Origin: Cephalothrix spiralis
Lineage: Eukaryota; Nemertea; Palaeonemertea; Archinemertea; Cephalotrichidae
NCBI GenBank assembly: GCA_032353305.1
Contig: JAUCNG010016676.1
Span: forward strand, 1-15,104
Reading direction: 5' to 3'
Length of the DNA stretch: 15,104 nucleotides
Under the pieces are notes generated by a model that searched no databases, was not told where the DNA came from, and worked only from the letters and a program-made list of their open reading frames with translations. A program made the position numbers and the translations under genes. Positions 7,745 through 15,104 of this stretch are shown here, in pieces (within the stretch, counting starts at the first letter, position 1; every line of letters begins with the position of its first letter).

Positions 7745-8235
7745 TCTTGTAAGATAGCCGATACACCACCCAAGACCCTCAATATTTTGACATTATTTTA
7801 CATTTTTTGGACCCGGTGGAAAAACACCTGCCTTTTTAGGAAAAAATTTGAGAGCGTTGAAAAAAATGTGCAAAATTTTTGCAAAAATAACTGAGCCGCA
7901 GGAAATTTTGTAAAAAAATCCACTGTGTGCAAGAAATGGGAGGACGAGTATAAATTATTGAAAATATAAACCACTTTTTGCATCATTTTTGTTACATAAC
8001 TCTCTGGATACCACCCATTATCGTTACAAGAACTTCACTTTCAACCAAGACATAAGCCTTGGGATACCCACGTCTCGAAAGTGGTCTTGAAAGTGAGACC
8101 AAAAACACCCCATCCACCCGGGTCGTGCATGCACTTTCAAGACACCCCCCCCTGGTTTACTCATTCTGATACTAAACGATTTGAATTGCGCAAAATAAGA
8201 TCTATAATATCGAATACACCGTGTACGGTGCAAGG
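7745..8235. other. spacer between copy 1 and copy 2
   Basis: No gene is seen. The sequence is T- and A-run rich up to 7990. Positions 8030-8150 contain repeated CTTTCAAGAC / ACTTTCAA words and C-runs. Minus-strand frames at 7798-7986 and 8024-8233 are low-complexity or unlike any protein I know. Confidence 0.5.
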
Positions 8236-8350
8236 ATCCCCATAACCCCCATTCCTGATCGCGCCGCTTTAATGGGGATTTCCCCAGTAACTGGAAATGA
8301 TGTTCTTGTCCCAGATCGATATAGACTAGAACTTTAGCTATAGACGATAG
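8236..8350 (+). promoter_or_regulatory. core promoter of copy 2
   Basis: Aligns with 1222-1330: ATCGCGCCGCTT is at 8258-8269, then the kappaB site, an AACTGGAAATGATGTTC stretch and a TATA-like GATATAGA near 8318. Start of transcription is expected near 8358, beside the shared GACATTTATTGATC. The TATA element is weaker than in copy 1. Confidence 0.55.
8274..8285. promoter_or_regulatory. NF-kappaB-type site, copy 2
   Basis: GGGGATTTCCCC contains GGGGATTTCC, an exact kappaB consensus (GGGRNWYYCC). It occupies the position of GGGAAATTCCCC in copy 1, five bases after the shared GCGCCGCTT block, and lies about 35 bp above the TATA-like box. Confidence 0.6.
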
Positions 8351-8357
8351 TGAATAG

Positions 8358-8516
8358 CACTTCTTTTTAACAAGACATTTATTGATCCCGATTTATATGA
8401 ATACGACAGAAAACGAGTTTTAAAAGCAATACACTTTTTGTACAGCCGAATAACTGGTTATTAGCGTATATGTTTTGGGGATTTGCCTAGACCACTCAGG
8501 AGTTTGTTCATGCATT
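8358..8516 (+). other. copy 2 non-coding exon 1 (5' UTR)
   Basis: The donor GTAAGT at 8517-8522 sits in the same context as copy 1 (GCATTGTAAGTAG against GCATGGTAAGTAG). The 5' edge is approximate. No long open frame is present. Confidence 0.45.
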
Positions 8517-9684
8517 GTAAGTAGACGGAATACTTTTTAAAGATCATTTAGTTGTGTGTTTTTTGCTTCAGAACTATTGTCTGTGGTCTGTTTTAGTCCA
8601 ATTCACAAAAAGGCAATCAATTCTGTGTACATGATTACTACATCATGGATCTACACCAGTTAAATTAACGTGACGAATGTTAGGTAGGGAGCCCGCGACC
8701 CAGATTGTCCTAAACCTGATCACGTCAGGTACCGGCCCCCTCACTAAGGGGGCCCGATCTTGAGCCTGAACTATTTTGGGAAATAGCGAGACAATTTTAC
8801 TATATTGAGTTTCTGAATTTTCTATGGATGTGCCCAACCTGTATTATAAATATTTTTAATAATTATTAAATACTATTATTGATTAATAAAAAAAGTAATT
8901 TGGTCACTCCTGGTGTCTTAATAGTAATCGGGCATACCATTTCTTAGCCATGTAATTAATCTTGGGTGAAAATTCTAAAAGAAAATACATCAGGCATCCT
9001 GTCAAAAAAATTCGCCTCCGTCGGAGGGTGAACCTCCGGATCCCCAAACGGTTTAAATTATTATTTGGTTAGAATCCCCCCCCCCATCGTTATTTGTTTC
9101 CGCGGCCTCTGCATTGTTATACAATATTGGACTTCAGGTTTTTCGACACTGTTCGCGACATTTCATGGGGACATTTGTCCAGGCCTATAATACGACAAAG
9201 CTAGCCTCTGCGAGCATTTCATAGCATACTTACAATCTATGTTTACCCTTGGTCGATTTTAGGCCATGTAAGGCCAAAATTGATAAGCTTTTTGGACCAT
9301 GATTAATTGGTGATTTATTGAGTCCACACGTCCACATTAAATTATTTATATCCACATCATTTTGTCCATTTATCCACATCAATCCCAGAATGACCAAATG
9401 TCGCGTGGATTGTAGGAAAATTCCAACCTGGAATTAATGGTTATAAGAATACTGCTATATGTTGTATCAGCGGACTCTTGCATAGTTGCATACTAGTTAA
9501 TAAAAATGATATAATAACTTTAAATAAACTACAACTTAACTTCTAATACACATAGAAATATATTCTAGATCGTATAAAATCAAATTAATTGTGTACGATG
9601 TGACAAGTTCCAGTCAAACCTATAACTACTTCTTGGCTAGGTTCCTGTCCTAATATACTACATCTTTAACTAATGTCTTTCCAG
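8517..9684 (+). other. copy 2 intron 1
   Basis: It runs from donor GTAAGT to acceptor GTCTTTCCAG (ending 9684). It contains a GC-rich hairpin at 8734-8754 and a 10-bp inverted pair CGCGACATTT (9153-9162) / AAATGTCGCG, about 240 bp apart. The foldback element of copy 1 intron 1 is absent. Nothing else is recognised. Confidence 0.5.
8734..8754. repeat. GC-rich hairpin
   Basis: GGCCCCCT / AGGGGGCC form a perfect 8-bp stem around the loop CACTA. It lies in an unusually GC-rich patch (about 8690-8770) of an AT-rich intron. Function unknown. Confidence 0.4.
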
Positions 9685-9706
9685 ATAAACTAATAATAAA
9701 TTAGAA

Positions 9707-10477
9707 ATGGCAGAAAAACAGGAAGGAACTTGCAGTAATATCACTCTAACAATAAAAAATGATGGCCATCAGTTCATGCTTCTTAACCGAATGAACACTT
9801 TTCGAAAAGAAAAGACGGCTTGTGATTTAGTCCTTGAAGTTGATGACGATACTTTTGATTGTCATCTTGCAGTTATAGCTGCCAGCAGTTTATACTTCTG
9901 GAGGGAACTGATCGAAAAGACTCCACAAAAGCAACTGAATGTTCGTAGTGATTCACAACGACTTGACATTTCAAACTTGTGCAGCAAGACATCTATGACA
10001 CATATTCTAGAATTTATCTACACTGGGACAATTCAAGTCCCATTTGATGACATTGAGACATTTTTGAAGGAAGCTAAAGTATTTGAAATTGAGTCCCTTC
10101 AAGCAGCAATTGATGCAGCATTCACAGTTGATATTTTAACTGATGCAAATGCTGCAGAAATGTTATTATTGTCGTACAATATGCAAATAACAAATTGGAA
10201 AGAGTTGGCAATTCCTTATGTATGTGAGCATTTCCAAGAGGTGAGCTCAAAGCCTAAACTGCTTGAAATCAGTTTTGAAACACTGAAAGATGTCCTCAAC
10301 CGTAACGATGTTAATGTTGATACCGAGGAGCAAGTCTTAGACTTCGTGCTAAAATGGGCAGATCACTGGCCTGCAAAAAGAGTTCCTCAACTAACAGAAG
10401 CGTTAAATCTAATTCGTCTTGGGTTTCTTCCTGGTCCTAAGGCAACAAAGTTGTTCCGTCATCCATGCATTGATTAA
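9707..10477 (+). CDS. copy 2 exon 2 open part: BTB-BACK
   Basis: This is 256 codons from the conserved ATG to the premature TAA. The BTB core (CDLVLEVDDDTFDCHLAV, FIYTG) and BACK (AAEMLLLSY, EEQVLDFVLKWADHWPAKR) are complete. What is lost is the end of the exon and all of TLDc. Positions 9817-9922 are identical to 2421-2526 of copy 1. If translated it would be a BTB-BACK protein without its C-terminal partner domain, which could dimerise with the copy 1 product, but that is speculation. Confidence 0.6.
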   Translation: MAEKQEGTCSNITLTIKNDGHQFMLLNRMNTFRKEKTACDLVLEVDDDTFDCHLAVIAASSLYFWRELIEKTPQKQLNVRSDSQRLDISNLCSKTSMTHILEFIYTGTIQVPFDDIETFLKEAKVFEIESLQAAIDAAFTVDILTDANAAEMLLLSYNMQITNWKELAIPYVCEHFQEVSSKPKLLEISFETLKDVLNRNDVNVDTEEQVLDFVLKWADHWPAKRVPQLTEALNLIRLGFLPGPKATKLFRHPCID

Positions 10478-10584
10478 GTTGGGCCCAGGTTCCCTGGAGC
10501 TTGCAGCAGATTTGATGGACTACCTCTTTGGGGAAGAAAAGACAAAGAAAATACTACCAGAAAAAGCATTGGAACCAAGGACAA

Positions 10585-11348
10585 GTAAGATATTTTAGAC
10601 ATTTTTCATGTGATATTCGGTTCATACACGACTGTTACATTCTGTTTCGGTTCTATAACCAGTATATGATTTTCTATAACCAGTCTATGATTTTCTATAA
10701 CCAGTCTACGAATTTCAATTCTCTTTATGGGACTGAATTTTCGGTCACTAAGTACTCAATATGACCAACATGCCACAATATGAGACATATTTGTATTTGT
10801 GTAATGGATACTGTTTGGACCTACTAAAATACAGGGTTAGTTAATATAAGATATATTTTATATTTCTATGGCGATTAATTCTATAACATGACAATTACAG
10901 ATATTTGAATAATATCAAAGACTAGGATGTGTATTTTAGATAAAGTTTGATGTATAGCACCTACTTTGAACAATGAAAAAAAGCTTAGTATGCCTTAAAA
11001 GATGCAAAAAAGATTGCCACGTGACAACACTTAACAACACGTCACAAATGCCCCGGTGAGACCAGTTCCCTTACCTATTATGGGTTCGTAAGTGAGAGTT
11101 TTAATATTACCATGAAGATGATGAAAGTATGTCCAATACAAATCTTTTGTCAGTATAGTTGATAAGGACTAATTTGATATAAATCAATCTGGAATCTATA
11201 ATGTCATTGTTTACGATCTACTGCACCTTTAAGTAAGACATATTATGTCTTACTTAATGTTCGATACAGGATCACGTGAATTTTTATTATTATTGTGACG
11301 CAATTATTTGTTTAAGAATCATTGTCTTTACTCTTTATTTATCAATAG
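10585..11348 (+). other. copy 2 intron 2
   Basis: It runs from donor GTAAGA (10585-10590) to acceptor ATCAATAG (11341-11348). It is half the length of its copy 1 counterpart because it lacks the 3746-4377 element. It holds a short tandem repeat (10651-10713). Nothing else is recognised. Confidence 0.75.
10651..10713. repeat. 21-bp tandem repeat, three copies
   Basis: The unit TTCTATAACCAGTCTATGAT plus one T starts at 10651, 10672 and 10693, with few substitutions. It explains the repeated FYNQS peptide in a chance frame over this region. Confidence 0.75.
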
Positions 11349-11591
11349 GTTATGCAAATTTTAATAGTTCTAAAATTTTACCAATGGATTCAAAAGATTT
11401 CAAAACCTTTTTGACCCTGCTTAGTGAAGTTGCAACGAAAGAAACGAGATGGGAAACATGTTTCGTCGCATCAGAGCATCAATTTAGTGCAGCCGCATTT
11501 CATCAGCACTGTGACAAGAAAGGCCCAACAATTACACTCGTTAGTACCAAAGGCAAAATATTTGGAGGTTACACAGACACAAATTGGCAAG
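11349..11591 (+). CDS. copy 2 exon 3: TLDc N-terminal half
   Basis: The acceptor AG is at 11347-11348 and the donor GTAATT at 11592-11597. Entry and exit are phase 1, as in copy 1. It encodes YANFNSSKILPMDSKDF, RWETCFVASE, FSAAAFHQHC and IFGGYTDTNW. From TGTTTCGTCGCATCAGAGCA onward, about 86 nt match copy 1 with a single silent change. The exon is intact, but the frame reaching it is broken in exon 2. Confidence 0.75.
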
Positions 11592-11970
11592 GTAATTTTT
11601 GAATATTTCTTCTTTCGGAACATATAAAAAAGCAAACTCTATTCTTGGTGGAATCGGTTGATACGAGTTCCTAAATTTCTACCCTTTGATATTCATATTT
11701 CTATACTCAATATTCATATTTTTGCGTACCAATTTTCGACGTGCTATGTAGCAACAGTTGCGTTCAGTGTAACATAAATAGTGTATGGGTATGAGTAATT
11801 TTTAAAGTGTATTTCTATATCAACCGAGGCGCAGCCTATGTTTATTCTGAAATTAAGTGTTAAGATGCCAATATACCAATGTACTAAACAATCAGGGGTA
11901 ATTATTATTGTTATCAACTATAACATTGTCAAATATTAAAAGTTCAATACGTTTGTTCGTTCAGTGTCAG

Positions 11971-12287
11971 TTTTAATTACTTCGTTTACGAACACCGCCG
12001 GTAAAAATTTCCGAAAAATGAAAATAATAAAAAAAAAAAAAATTTACCGCCGGCGACGGACATTTTCAGAAACCAATAAAAAAAATTTACCGCCGACGGA
12101 ATTTCCAGACGTCGAATGAGAAATAAACGTCGGAAAAATGGAAATAATAATTTTTCTTTTTTACTGCCGACGAAATTTCCAGACGTCGAATTGAAGAAGA
12201 AAAACGTCGGAAAAATGGAAATAATATTTTTTTACCGCCGACGGCGGGATTAAAAAAAAAAGTTTGTCCGTAAACCAAGTAATTAAA
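11971..12287. mobile_element. MITE-like element with CG-rich tandem repeats
   Basis: The terminal inverted repeats are TTAATTACTTCGTTTACGAACA (from 11973) and, on the other strand, TTAATTACTTGGTTTACGGACA (ending 12286). Between them are about three copies of a 70-80 bp unit with TTTACCGCCGACGG, AATTTCCAGACGTCGAAT and an ACGTCGGAAAAATGGAAATAAT stretch. No coding capacity is seen. Minus-strand frames at 12087-12442 arise from the repeat. Confidence 0.7.
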
Positions 12288-12399
12288 AAAATGCCTCGCC
12301 GAGCGCTTTTGCTGGCAACTTCAGTCCGGTACTCCCGCCATCGGGTCCTATTTTCTATACCGGGGCGGAAAGACATCCCACTCCACGTTTTTAACCTGA

Positions 12400-12560
12400 C
12401 AGAGCCACACACGAAGTAAGGTGAGCTAAGGAGCTTGCCCAATGACTTTCACGTTGGAAGTGCATGTGTGTACGGGACTTGAACTCGGAGGCCTGGACGG
12501 ATATAAAATGAAACTTGAAGTGACGAGGTGTTTATACATGTAACGAGACGAAAATCGACA
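12400..12560 (-). repeat. CORE-SINE-like fragment (minus strand)
   Basis: Read on the - strand, GAGTTCAAGTCCCG (box B-like, about 12475-12490) is followed by GCACTTCC and then ATTGGGCAAGCTCCTTAGCTC. This order (box B, GCACTTCC-like stretch, TTGGGCAAG, CTTAG) is that of the core domain of CORE-SINEs. Box A is not clear. The call rests on motif order, not on an alignment. Confidence 0.4.
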
Positions 12561-12864
12561 CTTTATTTCTCACTGGCAGTAAGTTTGGAAGAGGGGGGAG
12601 GGGGTAAACCATATCCGAATATTGTCCTAATAAAAAGTGTCGACATTTTGATGTGCCCCCTAATGTATTATGTATAATAGTATAGGATCTGATAGGATAT
12701 ACGTATACACTAAATTTCTAAAAATGGCTTTTGAAGTCCCCCGAAAAAGTCATAAAGGCTGATAAACTGATAAAGGGATGTTTGCATGCACAATTTTGTT
12801 CAGAATTTAGCTAAATACATGTAACTATATCGGCCATAACACTAAAATACATTTTCTATTTCAG

Positions 12865-13169
12865 CAATTGGCTATAACACATGGGGAAGCAGTAACAAAT
12901 CTTTCATATTCTCGGTTTCAAATAATATCAAAATGGAAGTTAAGGATTCTAGCCAAAGTATTTACAATTTTATGTCTTATGGGCCAGCATTTGGTGACGA
13001 TGTTACGATCAGAGACGGCAAAAATAATCACTCCTCTAATCCTGGTACACAATACAAACTCCCTCCTGGATATACTTTGAATACACAACAGGCACAATCT
13101 TTGTTAGCTGGTGCCGACACTTTTACCTGCGACGAATATGAAGTGTTCTTAGATGCCAAGGAACAATAA
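12865..13169 (+). CDS. copy 2 exon 4: TLDc C-terminal half
   Basis: The acceptor AG is at 12863-12864. CA completes an Ala codon with the G from exon 3. It encodes GYNTWGSSNKSFIFSV, SIYNFMSYGPAFGDD, YKLPPGYT, SLLAGADTF and DEYEVFLDAKEQ, then TAA 13167-13169. It is six codons shorter than copy 1, in the loop after SYGPAFG. The exon is open and well kept despite the frameshift in exon 2. Confidence 0.75.
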
Positions 13170-13181
13170 ATTATAAATAAA
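13165..13181 (+). promoter_or_regulatory. poly(A) signals, copy 2
   Basis: AATAAA occurs at 13165-13170, overlapping the stop codon, and again at 13176-13181 within TATAAATAAA. The second is in the same position as the copy 1 signal. Confidence 0.55.
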
Positions 13182-13219
13182 TTTATTATCATATAACGCT
13201 TTAGTAGTTTTTTCATTTA

Positions 13220-13360
13220 ATCGCTATTCCATAGAGTAACGACTAGTGGGACCGACAGTGACGACACGTCTTCGATGCTAATGATCACATGGTATCCCTA
13301 TAAGCTCCGATAACTAAGAACCGCTTCAACTGTTTTCATTCAGGCAATCGTTATTAGTCA
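13220..13360 (+). repeat. conserved 3' flank of copy 2
   Basis: It contains the exact 20-nt block at 13243-13262, then GATCACATGGTATCCCTATAA and GCTCCGATAACT. These are traceable in the flanks after copy 1 (7285-7380), at 97-205 and in part at 735-775. The homology fades at 13360. No relic terminal exon was found behind copy 2. Confidence 0.55.
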
Positions 13361-13634
13361 GTTTTCCCGTCCCCAGCCTGACTGGCTGGGATCAGGAGTT
13401 ACTATCATTCCCAAGTTGGTGAAACTTTAAATAAATTCTGACTTATTCTAATATTTACTATTTATGATTTTTTTTTTAATTTTACCTTTAATCCAACGGT
13501 TAATTAGTTTATGAATATTTTCATGTAGTCGATTATTTAACAAAATCCTTCATTAAGTCCATTATTGAATCATTATTCCGAATTTATTCCGAATTTAATC
13601 AACTACACAAATCTTCGCATGGCTTCCAATGGAC

Positions 13635-13671
13635 TTACTCCCCCGCTATTACATCGCTAACGGGGGAGTAA
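13635..13671. repeat. hairpin with CCCCCG/CGGGGG stem
   Basis: TTACTCCCCCG and CGGGGGAGTAA form a perfect 11-bp stem around a 15-nt loop. It has no T-run after it. Function unknown. Confidence 0.5.
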
Positions 13672-13812
13672 ATTCACACAGTACGACAGCACTCGATTCA
13701 CTTGCCTCGCTGATTTTTCTGGCAGGATCGATGTAAACAATGGATACACACATCGATTTTTGGATTAAAAATATGAATATATCCCTTTTAACTTTAAGGT
13801 AAGACCTTTTAA

Positions 13813-13852
13813 TTAATGAATATCTATTAATGAATTAATAGATATTCATTAA
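13813..13852. repeat. 40-bp near-perfect palindrome
   Basis: Two 19-nt arms, 13813-13831 (starting TTAATGAATATC) and 13834-13852 (ending GATATTCATTAA), are perfectly complementary with a 2-nt centre. It is almost entirely A and T and could extrude as a cruciform. Confidence 0.75.
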
Positions 13853-13957
13853 ATGTTATAATTATGTATTTTATTGTAAAAGCAAAAAAGTTATGAAAGC
13901 CTATTGTAATTTCGAAATTTCATTTTCAAGTTTCACCAACATTGCTATTTACGTTGC

Positions 13958-13991
13958 GTTGGGCCCTGTACAGGTACGCACAGGGACCAAC
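13958..13991. repeat. 12-bp stem hairpin
   Basis: GTTGGGCCCTGT and ACAGGGACCAAC pair with one mismatch around a 10-nt loop (13970-13979). It lies just outside the right end of the possible element at 13415-13940. Confidence 0.5.
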
Positions 13992-14080
13992 GGTGGGCTA
14001 AATCGTTATTAGCACATCACCTTCGCCTTTGAAGAATGATATAGGACACTGAGAACGAGGATGACCCGAGAAATCAAAAT

Positions 14081-14130
14081 TCACTTTTTCTTTTCTCATA
14101 AATTATCACTTTTTCTTTTCTCATAAATTA
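14081..14130. repeat. 25-bp exact direct duplication
   Basis: The unit beginning TCACTTTTTCTTTTCTCATA and ending AATTA occurs twice head to tail (14081-14105, 14106-14130) without change. This looks like a recent slippage duplication. Confidence 0.85.
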
Positions 14131-15012
14131 TAATTACCTTTCTTATGACACAAAAATCATTATCCTACTCAAAGTTCTCACCGAGCAGCACCGAGGTATA
14201 AGTCATTTACAAAGCTCGTTTCAGAAAACGACAAACGATGAATTTCGAAAGATGTACAATCCGGTACAATTCAGTGAAACGATTTTTTAAAACAAAATAT
14301 GAGGTACTGTGTCAATACCAAGGCCCAGGTTAAATCTCCCTAATACACAAAATTAGCAATATACTCATAATTTGCCATTTTCGATCGCAGTAGACTGAAT
14401 AGTGAACGCAGTCTTTAACTAGGCTGCAATATAAAATAATATCTAGACTAGTACCCTTTCTTAATTATAGATACTCCCTTTAAAATTGGAATATTCATGG
14501 GATATTTCTTGTATAAATTCCTGATAGATTGTGATATGGTGATGTGCAAAATCGATCCCGGAATTCATTTTTATATAACTGGATCTTATCCCACAGGATG
14601 TGACCTATGTAGACTTAGGTTTTCATGGATCACTACTATAGACAGTGGCATTTAAGATGGTTAGAGCACTTCTTAAGGGCCCAAGACTTAGGGGGGCCCC
14701 CGACGAAATCCAACCTGTACTCTTTTTATTTCTCCCAGTGGCTCCAAGGTTTGAATTACTTTCGGGGCCACCCGAATGCTAAAAGAGTAGTTAAATTTAA
14801 TCATCTAATGCAAAATTTTCTTGCCTTGCTTCGCTCGGTGTTATTAATGTAGGTATAATCTTGCTCGACATGTAGTTCAATATATTTGTCTGATATCAAG
14901 AGGCCCGCCAGGTCTACACATGTTTCCCCCCTTTATAGTCTTGACGAAGTGTTAGCCTATATTATACATATATCTAACGATTAAGGGTGTGATTTAGGGA
15001 AATATCGCATGA
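14131..15012. other. unannotated 3' spacer
   Basis: No gene is seen. A frame at 14625-14852 does not resemble a protein I know. It ends beside 14820-14836, which repeats inverted the GAGCGAAGCGAGGCAAG word of the intron 2 element, so this area probably includes repeat sequence. A GGGCCC-rich patch lies at 14677-14703. Confidence 0.4.
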
Positions 15013-15103
15013 TGAATTCGACCAAACGTCACTGGTGATTGATATCAAACGAGGACGGAGTCCGAGTTTGATATCAATCACCAGTGGCCTGAGGTCGAAT
15101 TCA
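15013..15103. repeat. long hairpin at the window edge
   Basis: The arms TGAATTCGACC (15013-15023) plus the 21 bases at 15030-15050 (CACTGGTGATTGATATCAAAC) pair perfectly with 15066-15086 plus 15093-15103. Six-base unpaired or mispaired segments separate the two stem parts. The 15-nt centre holds a smaller GGAC/GTCC stem. It looks like a short foldback MITE or one end of a larger element cut by the window. Confidence 0.8.
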
Positions 15104-15104
15104 G

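Larger units (their letters stand above)
11592..12864 (+). other. copy 2 intron 3 with MITE and SINE-like unit
   Basis: It runs from donor GTAATT to acceptor TATTTCAG (12857-12864). It contains an inverted-repeat element (11971-12287) and a CORE-SINE-like segment (about 12400-12560). Its last 90 bases match copy 1 intron 3. There is no MULE. Confidence 0.75.
9707..13169 (+). pseudogene. BTB-BACK-TLDc gene, copy 2 (frameshifted)
   Basis: The exons are 9707-10584, 11349-11591 and 12865-13169, with the same splice phases as copy 1. Exon 2 is 13 nt longer than in copy 1: 9 nt are an in-frame insertion near the start (residues TCS), and 4 nt lie near 10465-10480, just after the codons for an RHP stretch. 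These shift the frame and bring TAA at 10475-10477. Downstream, the LAADLMDYLFG and LPEKALEPRT codons are preserved in the shifted frame, and exons 3 and 4 are open. The damage is therefore a single event in an otherwise well-kept gene. It could be a recent pseudogene, a BTB-BACK-only protein of 256 residues, a polymorphic null allele or an assembly error. Confidence 0.75.
13415..13940. repeat. possible DNA element with 13-bp inverted ends
   Basis: GTTGGTGAAACTT (13415-13427) recurs as AAGTTTCACCAAC (13928-13940), exactly inverted. The AT-rich interior holds the two hairpins listed separately and no open frame of interest. The copy 2 3'-flank homology stops just before it, which fits an insertion. 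No target duplication is clear. Confidence 0.35.

Noticed and set aside
8643-8837. 64-codon frame on the - strand with a GC-rich patch
   Set aside because: Sits in intron 1 of copy 2 over the GC hairpin; no domain.
10528-10764. 78-codon frame after the frameshift of copy 2
   Set aside because: Wrong frame over the exon end, then the 21-bp tandem repeat, giving a repeated FYNQS peptide by chance.
12087-12442. Two - strand frames over the CG-rich repeats
   Set aside because: Produced by the tandem units of the MITE; no domain.
14625-14852. 75-codon frame in the right spacer
   Set aside because: No recognised motif, no splice context and adjacent to repeat sequence.

Overview
The window is AT-rich, intron-containing nuclear DNA from an animal. 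GT-AG introns, TATA-type promoters, AATAAA signals beside the stop codons, SINE-like and MITE-like repeats and a decayed Mutator-like (MULE) transposon all point that way. The repeat style suggests a marine invertebrate, perhaps a bivalve mollusc, but no taxon marker is present and that is only inference.

The main content is a tandem array, all on the + strand, of genes encoding BTB-BACK-TLDc proteins. Copy 1 (promoter about 1222-1330, stop at 7220) is intact. It has a non-coding first exon, a BTB-BACK exon (2301-3184), a TLDc N-half exon (4813-5052) and a TLDc C-half exon (6898-7220). Both coding introns are phase 1 and the spliced product is 475 residues. Copy 2 (promoter about 8236-8350, stop at 13169) has the same layout and phases. 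Its BTB-BACK exon carries 4 extra bases that give a premature stop at 10475-10477, so it is either a recent pseudogene or encodes a shortened BTB-BACK protein. The left edge (1-210, 331-405 and about 730-775) holds the 3' remains of a further copy to the left.

The terminal exon and its 3' flank also occur as decayed extra units, at 331-405 and at 7543-7744. The two promoters share a 12-base block and a consensus NF-kappaB site just upstream of a TATA-like box. This suggests, by inference, that the genes respond to immune or stress signals. BTB-BACK proteins usually act as CUL3 ubiquitin-ligase adaptors, and TLDc proteins act on oxidative-stress defence and the V-ATPase, so the fusion could link the two.

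Introns and spacers are loaded with mobile-element debris: a 1.2-kb MULE with tandem-repeat terminal inverted repeats and a 9-bp target duplication (5131-6356), foldback or MITE-like elements (1874-2050, 3746-4377, 11971-12287, possibly 13415-13940), two SINE-like units on the - strand (832-1075 and about 12400-12560), and a large hairpin at the right edge (15013-15103). The last 1.9 kb holds no gene I can recognise.
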